51,229 nt of DNA from assembly GCA_964505265.1 (NCBI GenBank), contig CAZDGN010000012.1:1-51229 (forward strand), given 5' to 3'. Of this stretch, positions 26,192-34,418 are shown one piece after another; position 1 is the stretch's first letter, and each line of letters begins with the position of its first letter. The translations under genes and the position numbers were made by a program. Source of the DNA: CAILUF01 sp964505265. GTDB lineage: Bacteria > Pseudomonadota > Alphaproteobacteria > Rickettsiales > UBA1997. A model generated the notes under the pieces. It saw only the letters and a list, made by a program, of their open reading frames with translations. It was not told where the DNA came from and searched no databases.

Positions 26192-27730
26192 TTAAATTTT
26201 TCTTCTGTAAGATATCGCCTCTAACAGATGTTTTGTTGATATTGATTCAGCAAAATCCATATCTGCAATAGTTCTAGCTACTCTCAAGATTCTGCTGATA
26301 CCTCGAATTGAGGTTTTATTTTTAGTAGCAAAATTTTCTAAAATGTTTTTTGATTGATCGTCTATTTTACAAAAAAACTCTAACCATTTACCAAAAATTT
26401 TAGAATTAAGCATTGGAATTTCTGTAAATTCTTCATAATTTGTAAGGCGTTTTTTTTGAATTTCCCTTACATTAATTACCCTCTCCTTAATTTCCGCAGA
26501 AGATTCAATTGAGGATGAAGACTTAAAATTATTATTATCAATGAAATAATCAAATCTTGCGACTTCAACTACAATATCTATGCGATCAAGCAGTGGTCCT
26601 GAAATTTTATTTTTATATTCTTCGCCACAAGCTGGTGCCCTCTTACATTCTTTGCTGGGATCTCCTAAATTTCCACATCTACAAGGATTCATTGCACAAA
26701 CCAACTGAAAATCAGCTGGATATTTGGCACAAGAATTTGCCCTAGAAATATTTACCTCTCCCGACTCCAGAGGCTGCCTTAATGAATCTAAAACTTGCCT
26801 AGGAAATTCAGCTAATTCATCTAAAAATAAAACCCCGCGATGAGCAAAAGATACCTCTCCAGGCTTTGCCTTAACTCCACCTCCAACCATTGCCGACATC
26901 GAACAAGAATGATGAACTTCACGAAATGGTCTTGAAATAATTAGCTTACCGTCATTGATTTTATCACTAACACTTGCGATCATATTAATTTCTAAAATTT
27001 CCATCAAATCTAAATCGGGTAATATACTTGGCAATCTTGAAGCTAACATCGATTTGCCAGTTCCAGGTGAGCCAATCATTAAAATATTATGACCACCACA
27101 TGCCGAAATTTCAAGCGCTCTTTTGGCACTTTCTTGACCTTTTACATCACTAAAATCGGGGTAATTATTGTCATGAATGAATTGATTATTAGAGAAGTTA
27201 TTTTCAGGTCGATTTAAAATTTGTGTACCTTTTAAATGATTTACTAAAGAAATAATATCTGGCGAAGCAATTACCTCAATATCTCCAGCCCATACTGCCT
27301 CTTTGCCATTAACAGCAGGACAAATCAAGCCGCAATTATATTGATTGGCAGAAATTGCTGATGATATAATACCGCTTACTGAATTAATTGAACCGTCAAG
27401 AGATAATTCTCCCATAACAAAATATTTATTAACTAATTCTTGTGAAATAACTCCAATTTCTACCATTATTCCAAGTGCAATTGCCAAATCAAAATGTCCA
27501 CCCTCTTTTTGCAAATCTGCAGGTGCTAAATTAACGGTAATCTTTTCAAACGGCCAAGATAGACCTGAAGAAGTTATGGCCCCCCTAACCCTTTCTTTAG
27601 ATTCTCCAACTGATTTATCTGGCAAACCAACAATAGTAAATAGTGATTTTCCAGATGATATTTTTACTTGAACATCTACTGGCAAAGCATTAATGCCATT
27701 AAAGGCAAAGGTTTTGATTTTGGCAACCAT
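26192..27730 (-). CDS. comM: ComM/YifB family AAA+ ATPase
   Basis: ComM (YifB, magnesium-chelatase-like) is an AAA+ helicase that promotes branch migration when incoming single-stranded DNA is integrated during natural transformation. It also occurs widely in bacteria not known to be competent. The 512-residue protein has the N-terminal Lon-like fold (1-170, with FTIVGLPDKSVGESKERV), the ATPase core with Walker A IGSPGTGKSM (about 218-227) and GVLFLDELAEFPR as Walker B, a zinc-type CxxC...C cluster (CAMNPCRCGNLGDPSKEC) and the C-terminal Mg-chelatase-like domain. It is full length. Confidence 0.95.
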   Translation of the reverse strand: MVAKIKTFAFNGINALPVDVQVKISSGKSLFTIVGLPDKSVGESKERVRGAITSSGLSWPFEKITVNLAPADLQKEGGHFDLAIALGIMVEIGVISQELVNKYFVMGELSLDGSINSVSGIISSAISANQYNCGLICPAVNGKEAVWAGDIEVIASPDIISLVNHLKGTQILNRPENNFSNNQFIHDNNYPDFSDVKGQESAKRALEISACGGHNILMIGSPGTGKSMLASRLPSILPDLDLMEILEINMIASVSDKINDGKLIISRPFREVHHSCSMSAMVGGGVKAKPGEVSFAHRGVLFLDELAEFPRQVLDSLRQPLESGEVNISRANSCAKYPADFQLVCAMNPCRCGNLGDPSKECKRAPACGEEYKNKISGPLLDRIDIVVEVARFDYFIDNNNFKSSSSIESSAEIKERVINVREIQKKRLTNYEEFTEIPMLNSKIFGKWLEFFCKIDDQSKNILENFATKNKTSIRGISRILRVARTIADMDFAESISTKHLLEAISYRRKI

Positions 27731-27956
27731 ATTAGAAATATTTGGGTTATAATATATGGTAGTAGGTTTTACATATTAAATTATAATTTACTATTTATTT
27801 TTTAATTAACAATTGTTTTTTTATTTAGTTATTATTCGGCATTTTTAAATATTTCTAAATTATTAAATAATTTTTATAAAGAAAAGCGGATAAATCATCA
27901 AGATTGTTCACCAAGAAATTAAGGCATAATTTGCTAATTTTTTTAGAAATATCATT

Positions 27957-27988
27957 AAAAAAACCCGCCAAAGAATTTCTTTGACGGG
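27957..27988 (-). terminator. Intrinsic terminator, minus strand
   Basis: On the minus strand the stem CCCGTCAAAGAA / TTCTTTGGCGGG, with one mismatch, is followed directly by seven T. This is the best intrinsic terminator in the window. It lies 234 bases downstream of the pstS stop, so it ends either a long pstS 3' region or a separate small RNA. Confidence 0.8.
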
Positions 27989-28190
27989 CATAGGCATTTA
28001 GAGATTATCACTTGGATAAACCTCTCTATCTTTTTTTAAATAAAAGATAAGTTTGTTATCAATTATGTTAAAGAACTAACTACCGATAACGTAACTAATA
28101 CCGCTAATGGAATAAAAATCATAGTTTACGAATTTTGATAGTTAAAGAAGAGAAATCTATCAAGCTAGCCAAATTAAAAATAATTTGGTA
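27957..28190 (-). ncRNA. Candidate structured non-coding RNA (or long pstS 3' UTR)
   Basis: At least four stems plus an intrinsic terminator lie in a row on the minus strand between 28188 and 27957, with no ORF. A stretch GTTCTTTAACATAATTG near 28058-28075 resembles a boxA antitermination element. The features of RNase P RNA, SRP RNA and tmRNA are not present, and I could not fold it as 6S RNA by eye. It may be an independent RNA or the 3' end of the pstS message. Confidence 0.35.
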
Positions 28191-28221
28191 AGTGACGATC
28201 TCAATAACTACGAAAAAACTT

Positions 28222-29292
28222 TTACAAATTTTTTCGCAACTCAACCTCATTCTTTTCAATTTCTCGATTAGATGGTGGTATGAGTCCGGCTTGCATCAGA
28301 TAGCCATCGCTACCGATTGTGTTTTTGCTTGCAATTTCTTGTAAAAATTCTTTTAGACCATTAACTAAATTTAAATGTTCGATTTTGTAATATACATAAA
28401 GAGGTCTGGAAACTTTATATTTACCAAGGTTAATATTTTCAAAATTTGGAACAATTCCATCAATATTTGCTGGCTGAATTTTTGCAATATTTTCTTGAAG
28501 AAAACTAAAACCAAAAATTCCAAAAGCATTTTCATCATTTTTAAGTTTTTGGACAATCAAATTATCATTTTCACCCGCCTCAACAAAAACTCCATCTGAA
28601 CGAATAATTTGGCATTTTTTATGCAATATTTCTAAGTCTTGAAATTTATTTTGAAAGTTTTTTTGCTTTGAACAATAATCAATCATTACTAACTCAATAA
28701 AGGCATCACGAGTACCAGATGTTGAAGGTGGACCATAAATTTTTATTGGCAAATTTGGCAAAGTTTTGTCAATTTCACTCCAGTTTTTGTAAAAATTTTT
28801 CACAAAATTTTGCTTTTCATCAAAAATATTTTCAGCTAAAGCTAAAAAAATTTGTTCCTTAGTAAGAGAAAATTTGATACCCTTAACCGAGTTTGCCAAA
28901 ACAATTCCATCATAGCCGATTTTAATTTCACCAAAATTAATTTGATGTTGACGACATTTTTCAATTTCACTTTTTTTAATTAATCGCGATGCATTGACAA
29001 TATCTGGATAATCATAGCCAATGCCAGAGCAAAACAGCTTAAAGCCACCACCCGTGCCAGTTGCTTCGATAATTGGTGTACGAAATTTAGTTTCTCGACC
29101 AAAGGTTTCGGCAACTATAGAAATAAAAGGGTACAGCGTTGAGGAGCCAACAACAGATATATTATTTCTAGAGTAAATGACAAATTTTGATTTAAAAAAA
29201 TTATCAGCCAGAACTTGATTTATATTGGCTAAAAAACTTAAAAAAAATAAGGTAGTTATAAAAAAATTTAACATAACCGTTAATTTGTACAA
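28222..29292 (-). CDS. pstS: PstS-like phosphate ABC transporter substrate-binding protein
   Basis: PstS binds phosphate in the periplasm and delivers it to PstCA-PstB. The 356-residue precursor has a signal peptide with a hydrophobic core at about 8-23 and a likely cleavage after VLA (residue 29). An ATG at residue 7 is an equally possible start. Phosphate-contact motifs are visible: GSSTLYPF (about 49-56), TGTGGGFKLF (about 79-88), IGYDGI and STSGTRDAF (about 188-196). The genes pstC, pstA, pstB and phoU are not in the window, so the permease must be encoded elsewhere or this is a related binding protein. It is divergent from bamA. Confidence 0.88.
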   Translation of the reverse strand: MYKLTVMLNFFITTLFFLSFLANINQVLADNFFKSKFVIYSRNNISVVGSSTLYPFISIVAETFGRETKFRTPIIEATGTGGGFKLFCSGIGYDYPDIVNASRLIKKSEIEKCRQHQINFGEIKIGYDGIVLANSVKGIKFSLTKEQIFLALAENIFDEKQNFVKNFYKNWSEIDKTLPNLPIKIYGPPSTSGTRDAFIELVMIDYCSKQKNFQNKFQDLEILHKKCQIIRSDGVFVEAGENDNLIVQKLKNDENAFGIFGFSFLQENIAKIQPANIDGIVPNFENINLGKYKVSRPLYVYYKIEHLNLVNGLKEFLQEIASKNTIGSDGYLMQAGLIPPSNREIEKNEVELRKNL

Positions 29293-29374
29293 AAATATGT
29301 AATAAAAACAGTTTTGTTAAAGCAAAACTAAAGATAAAATTAATTAAAATAAATAATAGTTTAAAATTAATTTA

Positions 29375-29404
29375 TTAACATTAAATTTAATTATTTTGTA
29401 TATT
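29375..29404 (+). promoter_or_regulatory. Candidate promoter for bamA
   Basis: TTAACA (29375-29380) and TATATT (29399-29404) are spaced by 18 bases, each matching 5 of 6 consensus bases, and lie about 70 bases before the bamA start codon. AT-rich background lowers the weight of the match. Confidence 0.4.
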
Positions 29405-29474
29405 AATGTCAAGTTAGAGAATTTAACAACATTTTTTTCAACTATTTTTTTAAAAATTTCCTTAAAAATTACTG

Positions 29475-31796
29475 ATGTCAACTGATAAATCAAGACATAT
29501 TGAAAATATAACATTTTTTAAAATAAAATTTATTCGTCAAATTTTTCATTTGGTTTTACTATCATTTTTTTTGGTTTCGCCAAGTTTTTCTCAAAATAAT
29601 ATCGATAATTTTTTGGTGATAAATGGTCTTGAAAGAAATGATGAGATTTCGGTAAAACAATTTTTTGAAAATCTTAAAATCGACAAAAATCTTAATGAAA
29701 ATCTCGAAAAAATAACCAAGCAAATGCTTGAAAGTGAGCTTTTTAACTCTGTAGAGATTAAGTATTTTAATAAAAAAATTTACATAAATATTACTGAAAA
29801 TCCGATTATCTTTGAAACCAAATTCATTGGTAATAAAAAAATTGATGAAGAAATATTGCAAGCTGAAATTTCCTTAAAAAAACGTAGTATATTTTCTCAA
29901 AATAAATTACAAAACGACCTCAAGCGCATCCAAAATATTTATCTAAAAAGCGGTCGTTTTTTAACTAAAATTGAAACTAAAATTGTACCAAAAGAAAATA
30001 ATCGAATTGAACTAATATTTGAAATTGAAGAAGGACCAAAAGCTAATATTGGTGAAATTTATTTTGTTGGTAACGATAACTTTGCGGATCGCGAATTAAA
30101 AGAGCAAATTTCTACTAAAAAAACCATTTGGTGGAAATTTTTATCAAGCTCTGATTTATATGATTCTGACCGACTAGAATATGATAAAGAATTGTTAAAA
30201 AGATTTTATAATAATAATGGATTTGCCGATTTTAATATTATATCAGCAATGGCTCAAATCAATAAAAATAAAGACTCATTTTTCATAACTTTTTTACTTG
30301 AAGAAGGTATTAAATATAATTTTGGAGAAATAAATATTGATAACAAAATTGCTAATTTTGATTCAGAAATTTTGCATAAAAATATTTTATTCAAAACTGG
30401 TGAAATTTATAATTCGCAAGCCATTGAGCATACTATTGATAAGATGATAGAAGTGATGTCAGAAAAATCCTATGCTTTTGCCAATATCGAGCCAGTATTA
30501 AAGAGAAACCTTATAACCAAAACCATCGATATTGATTTTATAATTGAAGAAACCCCAAGAGTTTATATCAACCAAATCAAAATTTTTGGCAACACAAGAA
30601 CCATCGACAAGGTAATTCGTCGAGAACTTAGATTTATTGAAGGAGACCCTTTCAATTTAAACAAAATTAATCGCTCCAAACAAAGGCTAGAAAATTTAGG
30701 TTTTTTTGAAAAAGTAGAGCTTAATCAAAAAAGAATTGGCGATTCCAATCAAGTTGATGTTGAAATTACCGTTAAAGAAAAGCGCACGGGTGAACTATCT
30801 TTAGGTGTAGGATTTTCGCAATTTGACCGCTTCAATATCAATGCAGGTATCCGTGAAAACAACCTATTTGGAACAGGAAGAAAAATTGGTTTAAATGTTC
30901 AACGCTCATTTGCCAATCTTAATGCCAGCATTGATTACACCAAGCCATATTTTTTGGATAGACCAATTGATGTTGGAGTCAATTTATACAGAACCACCAA
31001 CACACGCAGAAACGGCAGAGATTTCGATATGTTTAACGCTGGTTTTCGACTCAATGCCAATTATAGCATCACCGAATTTTTTGATCATCTTATCAGCTAT
31101 TCATACAACAATCAGCAGGTTGGAAATATTGGCTCTAACTCATCAATTGCCCTAAAAATGCTTCAAGGAAATTATATTTATTCGGCTATTGAAAATAGTT
31201 TTATTTACGACAAAACTAATAATCGATTTGACCCTAGAAATGGCTATTTTATTTCGCTAAGCACAGTTTATAATGGCTTGGGTGGCAATGTTAGAAACAT
31301 AAAATATACTGGAAAAATTGGTTATTTTATTCCAACCTTTAGCAATGATTTTATTCTGAGATTTACAGGCAATACTGGCCTTATCGAAGGCATTGGTGAA
31401 GATGTTTTAATACAAAATAATTTTTATTTAGGCGGAAATGATTTTCGCGGTTTTGATTTTTTTGGTATGGGGCCGCGAACTATAAGTGGCGAACCATTGG
31501 GTGGTAAAAAATTCGGTGTTGCCACCGCAGAATTTAGGTTTCCACTTGGTCTTCCTCGTGAACTTGGCATTTATGGCGCATTATTTTGGGATAACGGTAT
31601 TCTTAAAGGTGTTGAAAAAAATTTAAAAGCTCAAAATGAAATATTAGACAAAGCTGAATATCGTTCATCTGTTGGTTTAAGCATAGCTTGGGCATCACCA
31701 GTTGGACCAATTCGCTTAGATTTTTCAAAAGTTTTACAACAAGCCAAACATGATAGAACTCAAAGATTTAACTTTAACTTAGGAACTAATTTTTAA
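29475..31796 (+). CDS. bamA: Outer membrane protein assembly factor BamA
   Basis: BamA is the core of the machine that folds beta-barrel proteins into the outer membrane. The 773-residue precursor has a basic N-terminus, a hydrophobic signal segment (about 22-36) and a likely cleavage near SFS-Q. Five POTRA repeats occupy about 45-430; the last carries IFGNTRTIDKVIRRELRF. The C-terminal 16-strand barrel follows, with the loop 6 motif FRGFDFFGMGPR (about 655-666), equivalent to the conserved VRGF, and ends in an aromatic residue (NLGTNF). It is full length. It stands alone here, without the rseP, skp and lpxD neighbours found in many other bacteria. Confidence 0.96.
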   Translation: MSTDKSRHIENITFFKIKFIRQIFHLVLLSFFLVSPSFSQNNIDNFLVINGLERNDEISVKQFFENLKIDKNLNENLEKITKQMLESELFNSVEIKYFNKKIYINITENPIIFETKFIGNKKIDEEILQAEISLKKRSIFSQNKLQNDLKRIQNIYLKSGRFLTKIETKIVPKENNRIELIFEIEEGPKANIGEIYFVGNDNFADRELKEQISTKKTIWWKFLSSSDLYDSDRLEYDKELLKRFYNNNGFADFNIISAMAQINKNKDSFFITFLLEEGIKYNFGEINIDNKIANFDSEILHKNILFKTGEIYNSQAIEHTIDKMIEVMSEKSYAFANIEPVLKRNLITKTIDIDFIIEETPRVYINQIKIFGNTRTIDKVIRRELRFIEGDPFNLNKINRSKQRLENLGFFEKVELNQKRIGDSNQVDVEITVKEKRTGELSLGVGFSQFDRFNINAGIRENNLFGTGRKIGLNVQRSFANLNASIDYTKPYFLDRPIDVGVNLYRTTNTRRNGRDFDMFNAGFRLNANYSITEFFDHLISYSYNNQQVGNIGSNSSIALKMLQGNYIYSAIENSFIYDKTNNRFDPRNGYFISLSTVYNGLGGNVRNIKYTGKIGYFIPTFSNDFILRFTGNTGLIEGIGEDVLIQNNFYLGGNDFRGFDFFGMGPRTISGEPLGGKKFGVATAEFRFPLGLPRELGIYGALFWDNGILKGVEKNLKAQNEILDKAEYRSSVGLSIAWASPVGPIRLDFSKVLQQAKHDRTQRFNFNLGTNF

Positions 31797-31809
31797 ATCA
31801 TTTATGAAA

Positions 31810-31856
31810 TTTATGTTGATTTTAGGTAATCAATTCATAAAATACATAAAATTTTT
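31810..31856 (+). terminator. Hairpin downstream of bamA
   Basis: TTTATG-TTGATT pairs with AATCAA-(tt)-CATAAA (31810-31821 with 31828-31841) around a 6-base loop. A T-run occurs only 10 bases later (31852-31856), so termination is uncertain. It separates bamA from corA. Confidence 0.35.
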
Positions 31857-31878
31857 CAAACTTAGAAAAGATTAAATT

Positions 31879-32841
31879 ATGATCCGCATTTTTCAGCTCC
31901 CGCATTATTCACAAACTAAGGTATTATCGCTGAAGGAATTGCCAAATATTGGCGATATGTGCAACAACATTGCATGGGTTGATTTACAAGAGCCAACAAT
32001 AGGACAGATTCGCGAGGTTGAAGAATATTTTGGTATCACCTTTCCAACCAAGCAACAGCAAGAAGAAATTGAGACTTCATCACGCTACTTAGAAAATTCT
32101 GGAATAATCAAAATTAACTCAACATTCGTTAATATCAACCAAAATTCGAGAAATCTTGAAGAGCATGAAATGTCATTTATTTTAACAGAAAAAACCTTGT
32201 TTAGTCTGAGATATTTCGATAGTAGAGTAATTTCAGAAACCGTAAAAAAAATTAAACAATTTCCAATGATTTTTACCAATGCTTCTAAGGTTTTTGTGGC
32301 AATTTTAGAGGCTCGCACTGATTTTGATGCCGATTTAATGGAATCGGTTTCGAAATTCGTTGCCGAAATTAGTAAAAAAATAAATTACGAAAATAAACTC
32401 GATGAAAAACTCCTCACCAAAATCAATGAAAGCCAAGATTTAACTATGTCCTTGCGTGAGGCTTTATTTGATAAACAGCGAGTTTTATCATCTCTTCTTC
32501 GTAATGAAGATTTAATGTTAGATAGCTATAATCGCCTTCGAATTATCATCAAAGATATTAACTCGCTAATTGAGCATGCCAATTTCAATTTTACTCGCTT
32601 AGAATATTTACAAAATTATTTTTTGGGTTTACTAAACATTGAGCAAAATAAGGTTATTAAAACCTTCACCGTTGTATCTCTTGTCTTTATGCCACCAACC
32701 CTAATTGCCAGCATTTACGGCATGAATTTTGATTTTATGCCCGAATTAAATTCCAAATTTGGCTACCCCGTCGCCCTTGGCTTGATGTTCATTTCATCAA
32801 TTATTCCTTTGGCAATTTTCAAAAGAAAAAAATGGTTATAA
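31879..32841 (+). CDS. corA: CorA-type magnesium transporter
   Basis: CorA forms a pentameric inner-membrane channel for Mg2+ (and Co2+, Ni2+). The 320-residue protein has a large cytoplasmic domain, then two C-terminal membrane helices. The diagnostic YGMNF at the end of the first helix has G281-M282-N283. The short loop after it (DFMPELNSKFGYP) and the basic tail RKKW are normal. The long cytoplasmic helix region (about 140-270) is intact. The tautomerase gene follows after 1 base, suggesting a shared transcript. Confidence 0.93.
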   Translation: MIRIFQLPHYSQTKVLSLKELPNIGDMCNNIAWVDLQEPTIGQIREVEEYFGITFPTKQQQEEIETSSRYLENSGIIKINSTFVNINQNSRNLEEHEMSFILTEKTLFSLRYFDSRVISETVKKIKQFPMIFTNASKVFVAILEARTDFDADLMESVSKFVAEISKKINYENKLDEKLLTKINESQDLTMSLREALFDKQRVLSSLLRNEDLMLDSYNRLRIIIKDINSLIEHANFNFTRLEYLQNYFLGLLNIEQNKVIKTFTVVSLVFMPPTLIASIYGMNFDFMPELNSKFGYPVALGLMFISSIIPLAIFKRKKWL

Positions 32842-32842
32842 T

Positions 32843-33220
32843 ATGCCCCACATTATCATCGAACATTCAATAGATTTTAGCACAAAAGAAATTTTGGATT
32901 TAGCTAATCAAATTCAAAAATCTTGCTTCGAAATTAAGGAAGGAAATTTCGATTATGATCAATTTAAAATCCGCAGTTTAAGCTACAATAATTTTGGTGT
33001 TGGCAACGATGGCTCTAATGCTAATTTTATTCATATATCTATAAAAATTTTAGAGGGACGAAGCCTTGAAATCAAAAAGAAACTCAGTGAAAATAGTTTT
33101 AAATTATTGCAAAATTTTCAACAAAATTCTGGACTAAATCATAAAAGATGCGATATTTCTATCGATATTATCGAAATGGATCGTGAGCTTTATCAAAAAC
33201 AAACAATTATTGCTTCCTAA
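32843..33220 (+). CDS. 5-carboxymethyl-2-hydroxymuconate isomerase-like tautomerase
   Basis: The 125-residue protein belongs to the CHMI (HpaF) branch of the tautomerase superfamily. These small trimeric enzymes use the N-terminal proline, exposed after removal of Met, as general base. The start MPHIIIEHS gives Pro2 in the right place and matches the family pattern MPHxxIEYS. In other bacteria CHMI acts in homoprotocatechuate breakdown. No other gene of that pathway is visible here, so the natural substrate is unknown. It begins 1 base after corA and ends 13 bases before the convergent GDPD gene. Confidence 0.82.
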   Translation: MPHIIIEHSIDFSTKEILDLANQIQKSCFEIKEGNFDYDQFKIRSLSYNNFGVGNDGSNANFIHISIKILEGRSLEIKKKLSENSFKLLQNFQQNSGLNHKRCDISIDIIEMDRELYQKQTIIAS

Positions 33221-33233
33221 AATTATAACAAAC

Positions 33234-33893
33234 TTAATTTTTTGGTAAAATCTTATCGGTTGCAAAATTTTTTACTCCTAAACTTAATAAATCATTTAAT
33301 ATTTTTTCATCATTAACAGTCCAAGCTAAAATTTTTTCTGGAGAAATTTTTTTAAGCAAATCTGGGTTTATCAATCGATGATAAATTGATAAAAAATCAA
33401 TTTTATGAAGTGAAAAAATTCGGTAAACATCATGAATATCAACAGTTTCATCGCATATTAAGGCATAATTACATTTTTTTTCGCCAAAAAAATTCTTGAA
33501 TTTATAAAAAATTTTTAAAGCCAAATCATAATTGTTAATATATGGGGCAAAAATAACCGTTTTTAAATCAATTTTTTGTAATTCTAAATTTAATTTAATT
33601 AATTTTAAAACCTTATCGACATTATTTAAATCTATATTTTTAAAATCTAACCAGTATTTAAAATGATTTTGATATTTTAAAAAATTTTTCAAATTTGGAT
33701 AAAAAAATTCATTTGAATTTTTGGGTTTATCATGCGAAATTATTAATTCATCATTTTTTAACCAAATATCAAACTCTATTGCATAAAAAAAATTTTTATA
33801 GGCATTATCCAGACTTTCGATTGAATTTTCTTTGATTTCTGAATTATGAAAACCGCGATGAGCATATAAATTTGGTAGCAATGATTTAATCAT
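33234..33893 (-). CDS. Glycerophosphodiester phosphodiesterase (UgpQ-like)
   Basis: The enzyme hydrolyses glycerophosphodiesters to glycerol 3-phosphate and an alcohol. In this 219-residue, cytoplasmic-looking protein the GDPD signature residues are present: His12-Arg13 in YAHRGF, Glu40 and Asp42 in EFDIWL, and His54 in ISHDKP. The C-terminal AWTVNDEK and the closing FATDKI are typical of the TIM-barrel end. It is a short but complete version of the family. It could recycle phospholipid head groups from the host or from the cell itself. It is divergent from cutA with only 20 bases between the start codons. Confidence 0.9.
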   Translation of the reverse strand: MIKSLLPNLYAHRGFHNSEIKENSIESLDNAYKNFFYAIEFDIWLKNDELIISHDKPKNSNEFFYPNLKNFLKYQNHFKYWLDFKNIDLNNVDKVLKLIKLNLELQKIDLKTVIFAPYINNYDLALKIFYKFKNFFGEKKCNYALICDETVDIHDVYRIFSLHKIDFLSIYHRLINPDLLKKISPEKILAWTVNDEKILNDLLSLGVKNFATDKILPKN

Positions 33894-33913
33894 AAATTTA
33901 ATTTTGTATTATT

Positions 33914-34237
33914 ATGAAAAAAGATTTTATTGAAATTAAAACTACTTTTGATAAATTAATTAATGCTAAAAAAATGGCAAAATTTTTGATAGAAAACAAG
34001 TTAGTGGCTTGTGCGCAAATTTCAAAAATTTCTAGTTTTTATATTTATGAAAATAAATTTACTAAGCAAAATGAATTTTTGTTAACGGTAAAAACAAAAA
34101 AAACATTGTATCATAAAATAAAAAAAGTCATTATAGATAAACATAATTATAAAACACCAGAAATTATAACCCTTAAAATTGATGATGGTTTAGAATCTTA
34201 TTTAAAATGGATTGACTCATCGGTTTTTGACTCATAA
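33914..34237 (+). CDS. cutA: CutA-like divalent cation tolerance protein
   Basis: CutA1 is a small trimeric protein with a PII-like fold, linked to metal tolerance in Escherichia coli though its exact role is unsettled. This 107-residue protein has the family core: KKMAKFLIENKLVACAQI (17-34), the SFYIYENK segment, the EFLLTVKTKK strand and the HNYKTPEII motif near the end. The length is normal. It is flanked by a divergent GDPD gene and by rne downstream on the same strand, 181 bases away. Confidence 0.88.
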   Translation: MKKDFIEIKTTFDKLINAKKMAKFLIENKLVACAQISKISSFYIYENKFTKQNEFLLTVKTKKTLYHKIKKVIIDKHNYKTPEIITLKIDDGLESYLKWIDSSVFDS

Positions 34238-34398
34238 TTTCTCTTTTTTGAGAATAAGGCGATTGCCAAATATCGTCCAGAACCTTGATTTTGGACAATT
34301 AAATTAACAAGAGTTTTCAGTTATTTACAAAATTAAATTTAATATGATAAAAAATTTTTTAAATTATTTTAATTCACCATAGTTAACTAGCTGAAATA

Positions 34399-34414
34399 CT
34401 CGTATTTTACGAGG
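34399..34414 (+). promoter_or_regulatory. Hairpin masking the ribosome binding site of rne
   Basis: CTCGTA-TTT-TACGAG (34399-34413) is a perfect 6-bp stem with a 3-base loop. Its 3' arm contains the only Shine-Dalgarno-like sequence (GAGG, 34411-34414), 4 bases before the rne start codon. A structure that hides the site would allow control of translation, or of message decay by RNase E itself. Confidence 0.45.
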
Positions 34415-34418
34415 TTAT

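Larger units (their letters stand above)
27731..28221. other. 491-base intergenic region between comM and pstS with several hairpins
   Basis: There is no convincing ORF. The half next to pstS is unusually rich in inverted repeats for its length: CCAAATTA/TAATTTGG at 28169-28188, TTGATAG/CTATCAA at 28134-28162, a TATCTTTT/AAAAGATA stem near 28027-28049, AGAGATTATC paired with GATAAACCTCT near 28001-28026, and a terminator at 27957-27988. The part from 27731 to 27956 is plain AT-rich sequence and must hold the comM promoter. Confidence 0.6.

Noticed and set aside
27731..28221. tRNA, RNase P RNA, SRP RNA or tmRNA in the comM-pstS gap
   Set aside because: No TPsiC arm sequence, no CCA end and none of the conserved RNase P or SRP loop sequences were found on either strand.
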